Source: Competibacteraceae bacterium UBA3908 (GTDB lineage Bacteria; Pseudomonadota; Gammaproteobacteria; Competibacterales; Competibacteraceae). Taken from it: a DNA stretch of 7,998 bases. The position numbers and the translations under genes were made by a program. Shown piece after piece: positions 1-7,050 of the stretch. The notes under the pieces were generated by a model. That model saw nothing but the letters and a program-made list of their open reading frames with translations, made no database searches and was not told the origin of the DNA. Position 1 is the first letter of the stretch. Each line of letters begins with the position of its first letter. The stretch lies in NCBI GenBank assembly GCA_002391525.1, contig DGFE01000111.1, forward strand, positions 1 through 7,998. The letters are read 5' to 3'.

Positions 1-1052
1 TGCTTGATCGCCCGCGGCGGCAGTTCGGCCAGAAATTCCGCTTTTTTGAGCACGTCCTCGCCGGGATAAATCAGCGGATCCCGCAAGAACTTCGCCGGCA
101 GGAATCGTTCGGCGGCCTTGTTGGGCGTGGCGAAATAGACGAAGCGGGCGTTGCGGGCGGCGGTTTTCGGTTCGTTGAGGAAGTTGATGAAATCCAGGGC
201 GAGTTTCTGGTTCGCCGACGAGCGCAGCACCGTCAGATAGTCGATCCAGAGATCGGTGCCTTCCTGGGGCACCACATAGGCAATTCGGTTATCCTGCTCT
301 TTGAGTTGAAGCGCGTCGCCGTTGTACAGCATGGCGGCGGCGATCTCACCCTTCACCAGTTCCGATTCGGCGCCCAGCGACACGTAGGAATACCCTTTCA
401 CGTAAGGCTTTTGCGCCAGCAACAATTGTTCCGCCTCGGCCAGTTCGCGCGGATCGGCGCTGTTGGCCGAGTAACCCAGCGTTCTCAGCGCCGCGCCGAT
501 GACATCCCGCGCCGCCTTGACCATCAGGATCTTGCCGCGCAGCGCTTCGGGCGGCTGCAGGATCTGCCGCCAGCGGGTGATCGGCTCCGGGACCAGGTCG
601 GTCCGATAGGCGATGCCCGTGGTCCCCCAGGCGTAGGGAGCGCCATAGCCCGTCGCCGCCGGCAGCGCGTTCTTCCAGCGCGGGTCGATGTGCGCGAGAT
701 GGGGAACCTCGGCCTCGCCGATCGGCAGCAGCCAGTCGCGCCGGCGATAAAGCGGGAAGGACACGCTGTTGACCACCACCACGTCATAACCGCGACCATC
801 GGTTTCCGCCAGCATGTCGTCGCGGACGTCGTCGGTTTCAAAGTAGACCGGCCTGACCTTGGCCTTGAACTTCCGCTCGAATTCCCGGATCACGGCCGGG
901 TCCATATAATCGGACCAGGTCAGGAACAGCAGCTCCCTGGCGGGCTGGGCGGCGGGGGGCTGGCCAGCGGCGTTGGCCAATCCGCCGCAAAAGGCGGCGA
1001 ACAAAGCGAACGCCAAGGAATGCCGGATATCTTTTATCAATTTTGTCAACAT
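1..1052 (-). CDS. Periplasmic polyamine-binding protein of an ABC transporter (PotF/PotD family), 3' end cut by the window
   Basis: Solute-binding protein expected to capture putrescine or spermidine in the periplasm and hand it to a PotABC/PotGHI-type importer. Starting at ATG (complement of 1050-1052), 350 codons read without a stop to the left edge; the family is usually about 350-370 residues, so only a short C-terminal piece should be missing. Residues 1-28 form a signal peptide (K4, K7, R10, a hydrophobic core, then ANA before the mature part). Family landmarks are WSDY at 46-49, YDVVVV at 89-94, TTGIAY at 144-149, NGDA at 244-247, W269/D271, and FINFL at 288-292. Aligned from memory to the E. 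coli proteins, WSDY, A180 and D246 resemble PotF more than PotD, so putrescine is the better guess. No strong Shine-Dalgarno sequence is visible before the ATG; a weak AGAG lies about 9 bases upstream. Transcribed leftwards, away from recG; any transporter genes would lie beyond the left edge. Family is very sure, exact ligand is not. Confidence 0.93.
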   Translation of the reverse strand, partial: MLTKLIKDIRHSLAFALFAAFCGGLANAAGQPPAAQPARELLFLTWSDYMDPAVIREFERKFKAKVRPVYFETDDVRDDMLAETDGRGYDVVVVNSVSFPLYRRRDWLLPIGEAEVPHLAHIDPRWKNALPAATGYGAPYAWGTTGIAYRTDLVPEPITRWRQILQPPEALRGKILMVKAARDVIGAALRTLGYSANSADPRELAEAEQLLLAQKPYVKGYSYVSLGAESELVKGEIAAAMLYNGDALQLKEQDNRIAYVVPQEGTDLWIDYLTVLRSSANQKLALDFINFLNEPKTAARNARFVYFATPNKAAERFLPAKFLRDPLIYPGEDVLKKAEFLAELPPRAIK

Positions 1053-1128
1053 CTTATAGATACTCTGGGTAACACGATGCTCTACTGTGAGTCACGGCTG
1101 TTCGCGACGACTGGCTGTCTACAAAAAC

Positions 1129-1158
1129 ATCATAAGAGCCCATTTTCACGATTGTAAA
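1129..1158 (-). promoter_or_regulatory. Sigma70-type promoter for the polyamine-binding protein gene
   Basis: Read on the minus strand, TTTACA (1158-1153, 5 of 6 to the -35 consensus) is followed by an 18-base spacer and TATGAT (1134-1129, 5 of 6 to the -10 consensus). A start near 1122 would give a leader of about 70 bases before the ATG at 1052. The match is the best in this AT-rich intergenic stretch. No convincing operator was seen, although the leader holds two direct GGCTGT copies on the plus strand (1096-1101 and 1113-1118) of unknown meaning. Confidence 0.55.
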
Positions 1159-1211
1159 TACTTTGAGTTAGAAAACGGGACTGACCAATCGGCATTTCCC
1201 CTGCGCCGCTC

Positions 1212-1240
1212 TTGCCGGATTTCGCGGGTTTTCTTATTCT
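1212..1240 (+). promoter_or_regulatory. Possible sigma70-type promoter for recG-gspA-gspB
   Basis: TTGCCG (1212-1217, 4 of 6) and TATTCT (1235-1240, 4 of 6) are separated by exactly 17 bases. Transcription would begin near 1247, leaving only about 20 bases before the recG TTG start at 1267. That short leader has no good Shine-Dalgarno sequence, only an A-rich GAAAAAG. This is a consensus match only. Confidence 0.4.
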
Positions 1241-1266
1241 ATCAGCATGATTGAAAAAGTATTTTT

Positions 1267-3357
1267 TTGGAAAAGCGCGTCGCGGTGGTGAATGCGCCCG
1301 CCCACTTGAAAGGGATCGGTCCGCGCCATGCCGAGCGGTTGGCGCGACTCGGCATCCATACCCTGGCCGATGCCCTGTTCCATCTGCCGCTGCGTTATCA
1401 GGACCGTACCCGGATCGTGCCCATCGCCCGGTTGCGGCCCGGCGACGAAGCGGTCATCGAGGGTGGGATCACCTTCAGCGAAGTCGTGCGGCGGGGACGG
1501 GCCATGCTGCTGTGCCACCTCCAGGATGGCAGCGGTTCGCTGGCGCTGCGCTTCTTCCATTTCAACTCCAGACAGGAGCAACTCTTGGGTCCGGGCAATC
1601 GGCTGCGCTGCTTCGGCGTGGTGCGGGAGGGTCGTTTCACCCTGGAGATGACCCACCCCGAATGGCGGCTGCTCGGCGAGGAATCGCCGCCGCTGGAGCG
1701 GCACCTGACGCCGGTCTATCCCACCACCGAGGGCCTGCATCAGGCGGCGTGGCGGACGCTGATCGGGCAGGCCCTGGAGCGGCTGGGCGAACCCGGACAA
1801 CCGACCTTACAGGAATTGTTGCCCGAAACCCTGCGCCGACCGTTCGGACTGCCGCCGCTGGCGGAGACGCTCTCCCTGCTGCACCGACCGCCACCCACCG
1901 TCGCCCCGACGGCGCTGCTCGACGGGCTGCACCCGGCCCGGCGGCGGCTGGCGTTCGAGGAACTGCTGGCCCACCAGCTCAGCCTGCGGCGGCTGCGCGA
2001 GCGAACGCAACGGCAAGCCGCGCCGCCGCTGGTCGGGAGCGGCGGGCTGAGCCGGCGGTTTCTGGAACGGCTGCCCTTCGCGCTCACCGCCGCCCAGCGG
2101 CGAGTGCTGGCGGAAATCGCCGCCGATCTGGCCCAACCTCGCCCGATGCTGCGGCTGTTGCAGGGCGATGTCGGTTCCGGCAAAACCGTGGTGGCCGCCG
2201 CCGCCGCGCTGCGAGCGGTGGAAACCGGCGCCCAGGCGGCGCTGATGGCCCCCACCGAACTGCTGGCCGAGCAGCATTACCACAATTTCCAGACCTGGCT
2301 GGAACCGCTCGGCATCGAGGTCGCCTGGCTGACCGGGCGGTTGACCGGACGGGCGCGACGGGCGCTGCTGGAACGACTGGCCGCCGGCGACATCCAGGTC
2401 GCGGTCGGCACCCATGCGCTGTTTCAGGAAGCCGTCGCCTTCGCCGAGCTGGCGCTGGTGATCGTGGACGAGCAACACCGCTTCGGCGTGCATCAGCGGC
2501 TGGCGCTGCGCGAAAAAGGCCAGCGGGGCGGTCGCTGCCCGCATCAGTTGATCATGACCGCCACCCCCATCCCGCGCACCCTGGCGATGACCGCCTATGC
2601 CGATCTCGATACCTCGATCATCGACGAACTGCCGCCGGGCCGCCAGCCGGTGAAGACGGTCGCGGCGCCCGACAGTCGGCGCGCGGAAGTGATCGCCCGC
2701 ATCCGTCAGGCGTGTCAACGGGGCCGGCAAGCGTACTGGGTCTGCCCGCTGATCGAGGAATCGGAGACGCTGCAATGTCAGGCGGCGGCGGTTACCGCCG
2801 GGCAGCTGACCGCGCTGCTGCCGGAACTGCGGATCGGTCTGGTGCACGGCCGCCTGCCGCCCGCCGACAAGGAAGCGGTGATGACCGCCTTCAAGGCCGG
2901 GGCGCTCGACCTGCTGGTCGCCACCACCGTGATCGAGGTCGGCGTGGACGTGCCCAACGCCAGCCTGATGATCATCGAGAACGCCGAGCGGCTGGGGCTG
3001 GCGCAGCTACATCAATTGCGGGGCCGGGTGGGTCGTGGCGACACCGACAGCAGTTGCGTGCTGCTGTACCGGCCACCGCTTTCGCAAATCGCCCACGCCC
3101 GGCTGGCGGTGCTGCGGGAGTGCAACGACGGTTTCGAGATCGCCCGCCGCGATCTGGAACTGCGCGGTCCCGGCGAGGTGCTGGGCACCCGCCAGACCGG
3201 CGAGCAGAGCCTGCGCATCGCCGATCTGCTGCGGGATCAGGATTTGCTGAACGCCGTCCGTCATGCCGCCGACCGGCTGCTGCGCCAACATCCGGATTGC
3301 GTGGAACCGCTGATCCGGCGCTGGATCGGTGCCGGCGCGCGTTACGGCGAGGTGTAG
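1267..3357 (+). CDS. recG: ATP-dependent DNA helicase RecG
   Basis: RecG is a superfamily 2 double-stranded DNA translocase that reverses stalled replication forks and branch-migrates Holliday junctions and R-loops in the cytoplasm. The 696-residue product closely matches E. coli RecG (693). The N-terminal wedge/OB region occupies about 1-150 (LPLRYQDRT at 40-48). Helicase lobe 1 has Walker A GDVGSGKT (300-307), the DEQH box (401-404) and TATPIPRT (431-438). Lobe 2 has TTVIEVGVDVP (553-563) and QLRGRVGRG (583-591). The RecG-specific TRG region is near 628-645 (ELRGPGEVLGTRQTG). The start is TTG at 1267, chosen because it puts 13 residues before LKGIGP, as in E. coli; no ATG lies in frame nearby. 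An out-of-frame ATG at 1247 and a run of seven T (1262-1268) precede it. First gene of an apparent operon; gspA begins 5 bases after its TAG. Confidence 0.97.
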   Translation: MEKRVAVVNAPAHLKGIGPRHAERLARLGIHTLADALFHLPLRYQDRTRIVPIARLRPGDEAVIEGGITFSEVVRRGRAMLLCHLQDGSGSLALRFFHFNSRQEQLLGPGNRLRCFGVVREGRFTLEMTHPEWRLLGEESPPLERHLTPVYPTTEGLHQAAWRTLIGQALERLGEPGQPTLQELLPETLRRPFGLPPLAETLSLLHRPPPTVAPTALLDGLHPARRRLAFEELLAHQLSLRRLRERTQRQAAPPLVGSGGLSRRFLERLPFALTAAQRRVLAEIAADLAQPRPMLRLLQGDVGSGKTVVAAAAALRAVETGAQAALMAPTELLAEQHYHNFQTWLEPLGIEVAWLTGRLTGRARRALLERLAAGDIQVAVGTHALFQEAVAFAELALVIVDEQHRFGVHQRLALREKGQRGGRCPHQLIMTATPIPRTLAMTAYADLDTSIIDELPPGRQPVKTVAAPDSRRAEVIARIRQACQRGRQAYWVCPLIEESETLQCQAAAVTAGQLTALLPELRIGLVHGRLPPADKEAVMTAFKAGALDLLVATTVIEVGVDVPNASLMIIENAERLGLAQLHQLRGRVGRGDTDSSCVLLYRPPLSQIAHARLAVLRECNDGFEIARRDLELRGPGEVLGTRQTGEQSLRIADLLRDQDLLNAVRHAADRLLRQHPDCVEPLIRRWIGAGARYGEV

Positions 3358-3362
3358 CGGCA

Positions 3363-5057
3363 ATGTACGCGGCGCATTTTGGGCTGCGCGAACCGCCGTT
3401 CGCCATCACGCCCGATCCGGCCTATGTCTACCTGAGCCGCCACCATCGGGAAGCGCTGGCGCATCTGCTGTACGGCACCGGCGAGAACGGCGGTTTCGTG
3501 CAACTGACCGGCGAGGTCGGCACCGGCAAAACCACGCTGGTCCGCACCCTGCTGGAGCAGCGGTTGGAGAACGTGGACATCGCTCTGTGTCTGAATCCGC
3601 GCCTGACGGTCGTGGAACTGCTGGCCACGGTCTGCGACGAGCTGGGTGTGGCGTATCCGCGCGAGTATCCCACCCTCAAACCGTTGCTGGACGCGCTCAA
3701 CGCCCACCTGCTGCGCACGCATGCCACCGGGCGGCGCACGGTGCTGATCATCGACGAGGCGCAAAATCTGAGCCGCGAGGTGCTGGAGCAGGTCCGGCTG
3801 CTGACCAATCTGGAAACCGCCAAGCACAAGCTGCTGCGGATCATCCTGGTCGGCCAGCCGGAATTGCGACAGTTGCTGGCGCGGCCCGATTTGCGGCAAC
3901 TGGCCCAGCGCATCACGGCCCGCTATCACCTGCCGCCGCTGGAACCGCGGGAAACCGCCGCCTACATCCGGTATCGACTCCAGGTCGCCGGTGGACGCGA
4001 GGAACTGTTCAGCGATGGCGCGCTGCGGGCGGTCCACCAGCGGTCCGGCGGCATCCCGCGTCTGATCAACATCATCTGCGACCGCGCCCTGCTGGGCGCC
4101 TACGGCCAAAACGCGCGGCGGGTCGACGCGGGGCTGGTCTGCCAGGCGGCGCGGGAAGCTCTGCAGGGCGGACCGGGCAGCCCAGCTGCGCATCGCGGTT
4201 GGCGGGCGCTGGGCATCGGACTGGCCGGGCTAGCCATGATCGGAGCGGTTTGGTGGCTGGCGGCGAACACCGATCTGCTCTCACGGTCCACCGAGTTCAT
4301 CGCGGGCGGTCCCGCCGCCATCATCCCGGTTCAGCACGTGAACCCGGCTGGTCCGCCCGTCTCTCCGACAACCCCGGCAACCCCGGCAGCCCCGACCGCC
4401 AAGGTCCCAGCCCCCCCCGCTCCACCCACCGCCACGCCGGACCTGCGAACCCTGTTGCGGCAGGCCGCCGGCGACAACGCCAACGACCGGCTGCTGGCGG
4501 TCTGGGGCATCGCCCAACCCCCGCCGGGCAGGGCGCCCTTTTGCGAACAGGTCAAGGCGCACGGACTGCGCTGCCTGGCGGGTCGCGGCGACTGGGACGC
4601 GCTGCGCCGCTTCGATCGTCCCACCGTGCTGCGGCTGACGCAACCCGGCGGCGTTCCCACGCCGACTCTGCTCCGCGCGCTCGCCGGAGACCAGGCGACG
4701 CTGGAGGTCGCCGGGCAGGCCGTCACCGTGCCCCTGGCGCAACTCGCGCCCTTGTGGACCGGCCATTATCTGCTGCTGTGGCGACCGCAGGTCGATCAGC
4801 GCGTGATCGGCCCCGGCAATACCGGCGAGGCCGTGCTCTGGCTGCGCCGGCGGCTGGCCTTGGCCACCGGTCAGCCCGTCCCCGAACCGCTGTCCGCAAC
4901 CTTCGACGCCACCTTGGCCGAACAACTGCGCGCGTTTCAGCGGGAGCGCGGCCTGCGCCCGGATGGACTGGCGGGAGAACGCACGCTGGTCCTGCTGAGC
5001 AATCTCGCGCCGCCGCCCGGCACGCCCGTGCTCGGCCAGCCGCTCCAGGAGCCGTGA
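3363..5057 (+). CDS. gspA: General secretion pathway protein A (ExeA-type ATPase with peptidoglycan-binding region)
   Basis: GspA/ExeA is an inner-membrane ATPase that, with GspB, binds peptidoglycan and helps insert or assemble the type II secretion secretin. The 564-residue product starts with the family's typical MYAAHFGLREPPF. The cytoplasmic AAA+ domain covers about 1-268: Walker A GEVGTGKT (50-57), Walker B VLIIDEAQ (127-134), and a sensor strand ending ILVGQPEL (161-168). One membrane segment (about 282-301) and a Pro/Ala/Thr-rich linker (about 328-360) follow. Residues about 375-475 resemble the degenerate C39-peptidase-like domain I associate with this family (C394, GLRC 401-404, ending LLLWRP). 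Residues about 486-547 fit a PG_binding_1 repeat (FDATL 514-518, FQRERGLRPDG 525-535). The start has a well-placed GAGGTG (3349-3354) inside the end of recG. The same frame is open far upstream across recG, but that part is not coding. A run of eight C lies at 4411-4418 in the linker. It could be mistaken for MshM, but the C-terminal domain favours GspA. Confidence 0.92.
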   Translation: MYAAHFGLREPPFAITPDPAYVYLSRHHREALAHLLYGTGENGGFVQLTGEVGTGKTTLVRTLLEQRLENVDIALCLNPRLTVVELLATVCDELGVAYPREYPTLKPLLDALNAHLLRTHATGRRTVLIIDEAQNLSREVLEQVRLLTNLETAKHKLLRIILVGQPELRQLLARPDLRQLAQRITARYHLPPLEPRETAAYIRYRLQVAGGREELFSDGALRAVHQRSGGIPRLINIICDRALLGAYGQNARRVDAGLVCQAAREALQGGPGSPAAHRGWRALGIGLAGLAMIGAVWWLAANTDLLSRSTEFIAGGPAAIIPVQHVNPAGPPVSPTTPATPAAPTAKVPAPPAPPTATPDLRTLLRQAAGDNANDRLLAVWGIAQPPPGRAPFCEQVKAHGLRCLAGRGDWDALRRFDRPTVLRLTQPGGVPTPTLLRALAGDQATLEVAGQAVTVPLAQLAPLWTGHYLLLWRPQVDQRVIGPGNTGEAVLWLRRRLALATGQPVPEPLSATFDATLAEQLRAFQRERGLRPDGLAGERTLVLLSNLAPPPGTPVLGQPLQEP

Positions 5058-5058
5058 G

Positions 5059-5721
5059 ATGTCCTATATCCTCGATGCGCTGCGCAAGGCGGAGCACGAA
5101 CGTCATCTCGGCCAGCCGCCGAACCCGATAGCCGCGCCGCCGCCGAGCCAGCCCACCCGGCAACGGTTCTGGCTCCGGCTGGTCGCGTGGCTGACGCTGG
5201 GCGCCAACGCCGCGCTGCTGGTCTTTTTCCTGCTTTGGCCGCGACCGGCACCCCCACCGGCCACCGCTCCGCCCACGACAGCGGCGGCGCCGATGCCCAC
5301 TCCGGCGACGCTCGTCACCCAGCTGCTCCCGCCCGCGCCGCCGGTCGCCGCCGCCCGCAAGGCGCCCGCCGGCAAACCCGCCACCCCAGCCGAACCGGCG
5401 CGCCCGGCGGTGACGACGGGCCGGGAACGGCGTCCGGAGCCGCCACCGAAGCCGGCGTCCGCTCCAGCCGTCGCCAGCGGGCCGGAACCGGCCCCGCTGC
5501 TGGATACGCTGCCCGCCGGCGCGCGGCGCGGCCTGCCAACCCTGAATCTCGATCTGCACGCCTACAGTCCCGACGCGGACAAGCGCTTCGTGGTGGTCAA
5601 CGGTCGGCGTTATCGGGAAGGCGAACGCCTGGGCGAAGGCCCCGTGCTGGAAGCCGTGACCGTCAACGGCGCGATCCTGCGCCAGGGCAGTCAGCGGTTC
5701 CGGCTGTCGGTGCGCCGCTAG
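5059..5721 (+). CDS. gspB: General secretion pathway protein B (ExeB-type)
   Basis: GspB is the bitopic inner-membrane partner of GspA; the complex helps the type II secretin through the cell wall. The 220-residue product begins MSYILDALRKAE, the hallmark N-terminus of the family. It then has a short cytoplasmic Pro-rich stretch, one transmembrane helix (about 38-60), a long Pro/Ala-rich periplasmic linker (about 61-158), and a small C-terminal domain (about 160-220) with LNLDLHAYS (162-170) and VVVNGRRYREGERL (178-191), as in the conserved GspB periplasmic domain. The ATG lies one base after the gspA stop, with AGGAG at 5047-5051 (7-base spacing) inside gspA, so the two are almost certainly co-transcribed and probably translationally coupled. 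No gspC-gspO genes are in view. Convergent with pilU, 15 bases between the two stop codons. Confidence 0.92.
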   Translation: MSYILDALRKAEHERHLGQPPNPIAAPPPSQPTRQRFWLRLVAWLTLGANAALLVFFLLWPRPAPPPATAPPTTAAAPMPTPATLVTQLLPPAPPVAAARKAPAGKPATPAEPARPAVTTGRERRPEPPPKPASAPAVASGPEPAPLLDTLPAGARRGLPTLNLDLHAYSPDADKRFVVVNGRRYREGERLGEGPVLEAVTVNGAILRQGSQRFRLSVRR

Positions 5722-5737
5722 CCGCCGCCCGGCGGTT
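5720..5737. terminator. Small GC hairpin between convergent gspB and pilU
   Basis: CCGCCG (5722-5727) and CGGCGG (5730-5735) are perfect inverted repeats around a 2-base centre; one G-T and one A-T pair could extend the stem at the base. It sits exactly where two convergent genes end, so it could slow polymerase from both sides. No clear T-run follows on either strand and the loop is very tight, so classical intrinsic termination is doubtful. Confidence 0.3.
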
Positions 5738-6915
5738 CAGCGTTTACTCCGGTGATCCGCCTCGATCTGAAATCGACCCTCGCCGGCCGCTCGCGGCGGC
5801 GACCGCTTGCTCTCCAGCTTGATCCGCAGTCGCAGATTGTTGGCGGAATCGGCATGGCGGATCGCGGTCTCGTACCCGATCCTGCCGGCTTCGTACAGCT
5901 GGAACAGCGCCTCGTCGAAGGTGACGATGCCCTGCTCGCTGGAGCGCGCCATGATCGACTTGATCTCCTTGACCCGCCCCTGAAAGATCAGCTCCGCCAT
6001 CAGCGGCGTGTTGAGCAGGATCTCCACCGCCGGAATCAGGCCGGGCTGGTCTTCGCGCGGCAGCAGCCGCTGCGAAACGAACGCCTTGACGTTGAAGGAC
6101 AAGTCCATCAAGACCTGCTCGCGCCGCTCTTCCGGGAAAAAGTTGACGATGCGGTCGAACGCCTGGTCGGTATTGCTGGCGTGCAGGGTGGTCAGGCACA
6201 GGTGGCCGGTTTCGGCGAAATTGATGACCGCCTGCATGGTCTCCCGGTCCCGCACCTCGCCGATCAGAATCACGTTCGGCGCCTGTCGCAAGGTATTCTT
6301 CAGGGCCGTCTCGTAGGAATCGGTATCCACGCCGACCTCGCGCTGATCCACCAGGGACAGCTTGTGGCGATGGAAAAATTCGATGGGATCCTCGACGGTG
6401 ATGATATGCTCCCGACATTGGCTGTTGCGAAAATCCAGCATGGCCGCCATGGTCGTGGTCTTGCCGCAGCCGGTGCCGCCCAGGAAAATCACCAGACCCC
6501 GCTTGGTCAGGGCGATGTCCCGCAGAATCGGCGGCAGATTGAGTTCCTCGAGGGTCGGGATCCGCTGCTGGATCAGCCGCAGCACCATGCCGGCGCTGCC
6601 GCGCTGGGTGAAGGCGCTGACCCGAAAGCGCGCGACATCGGGGAAGTTCAGGGAAAAATTGACTTCGCGATACTGATCGAAATCCCGCGCCTGCCGGTCG
6701 TTCATGACCGAGCGCACCAGCAACGCGGTTTGCTGGGGATTCAGATTCTGGCCGCCGATCCGGCGAACCTCCTGGTTGATCTTGAGCGCCGGCGGGCTGC
6801 CGGCGGTGATGAAAATATCCGACCCCTTCAATTCCAGCAGCTTGAGCGCCAGTTCATAAAGATACTGGGTCGCCTTGTCATGATCGTTCACGATCCGTTC
6901 CGCAGTCTGTTCCAT
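5737..6915 (-). CDS. pilU: Type IV pilus retraction ATPase PilU
   Basis: PilU is a PilT-like hexameric ATPase at the cytoplasmic base of the type IV pilus that supports PilT-driven retraction and twitching. From ATG at 6915 the product is 392 residues. Landmarks are GSDIFITAG (31-39), the PAS-like N-domain to about 110, Walker A GGTGCGKT (146-153, K152), the Asp box IITVEDPIEF (171-180, E175), Walker B VILIGEVRD (215-223, E220) and the His box AETGHL to TTLHA (234-246). It tracks remembered P. aeruginosa PilU through HIITVEDP, ALKNTLRQAP, FDEALFQLY and HADSANNLRL, and has a similar C-terminal tail past the PilT core, which separates it from PilT. Two in-frame ATGs exist (6921 and 6915); GAGAGG is 2 bases from the first and 8 from the second, so the second is preferred. 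C150 in the P-loop is unusual. No pilT is beside it; its upstream neighbour is a divergent protease gene. Confidence 0.94.
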   Translation of the reverse strand: MEQTAERIVNDHDKATQYLYELALKLLELKGSDIFITAGSPPALKINQEVRRIGGQNLNPQQTALLVRSVMNDRQARDFDQYREVNFSLNFPDVARFRVSAFTQRGSAGMVLRLIQQRIPTLEELNLPPILRDIALTKRGLVIFLGGTGCGKTTTMAAMLDFRNSQCREHIITVEDPIEFFHRHKLSLVDQREVGVDTDSYETALKNTLRQAPNVILIGEVRDRETMQAVINFAETGHLCLTTLHASNTDQAFDRIVNFFPEERREQVLMDLSFNVKAFVSQRLLPREDQPGLIPAVEILLNTPLMAELIFQGRVKEIKSIMARSSEQGIVTFDEALFQLYEAGRIGYETAIRHADSANNLRLRIKLESKRSPPRAAGEGRFQIEADHRSKR

Positions 6916-6923
6916 GTTCATTT

Positions 6924-6929
6924 CCTCTC
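6924..6929 (-). promoter_or_regulatory. Ribosome-binding site that decides the pilU start
   Basis: On the minus strand GAGAGG ends 2 bases before the ATG at 6921 and 8 bases before the in-frame ATG at 6915. Normal Shine-Dalgarno spacing favours 6915, shortening the protein by two residues. Confidence 0.6.
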
Positions 6930-6967
6930 ATCGCTCACCCGCGCCACATCAACCCGCCCCCGGCAGC

Positions 6968-6981
6968 GGCCGGACCCGGCC
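6968..6981. repeat. Perfect GC inverted repeat in the pilU leader
   Basis: GGCCGG (6968-6973) and CCGGCC (6976-6981) flank the dinucleotide AC. It lies about 50 bases upstream of pilU and about 220 upstream of the protease gene. It could be a hairpin in the pilU leader or a dyad protein site; in sequence this GC-rich it could also be chance. Confidence 0.3.
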
Positions 6982-7019
6982 ACTCGCGCCGATTCCCGCC
7001 ACTATCACCGCATGGGTCT

Positions 7020-7050
7020 CTTCCGAGTATCGCCAACTATTTTATACTGC
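7020..7050. promoter_or_regulatory. AT-rich promoter-like block between divergent pilU and the protease gene
   Basis: In the otherwise GC-rich 6916-7199 interval, AACTATTTTATACT (7035-7048) stands out. Rightwards it gives a -10-like TATACT (7043-7048) with a poor -35 (TTCCGA, 7021-7026, 16-base spacer). Leftwards the same bases read TATAAAAT, also -10-like but without a good -35. A rightward start near 7055 would give the protease gene a leader of about 145 bases. I looked for a sigmaE-type GGAACTT/TCAAA pair, known at degP in E. coli, and did not find one. Confidence 0.35.

Noticed and set aside
306..1157. Plus-strand 283-codon open frame
   Set aside because: It lies antisense to the polyamine-binding protein gene and reads as low-complexity Gln/Arg/Gly without any recognisable family.
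1053..1266. Search for a small RNA, tRNA or riboswitch in the recG/polyamine gene spacer
   Set aside because: No cloverleaf or strong stem-loops seen; promoter-like sequences explain the AT-rich content.
1807..2847. Long minus-strand frame opposite recG (346 codons)
   Set aside because: Gln/Arg/Gly-rich antisense shadow of a strongly conserved helicase in GC-rich DNA; no motif, no plausible start context.
3329..5131. 600-codon plus-strand frame overlapping gspA
   Set aside because: Off-frame shadow; Arg/Ala/Gly/Pro-rich with no family features, while the overlapping frame has clear GspA motifs.
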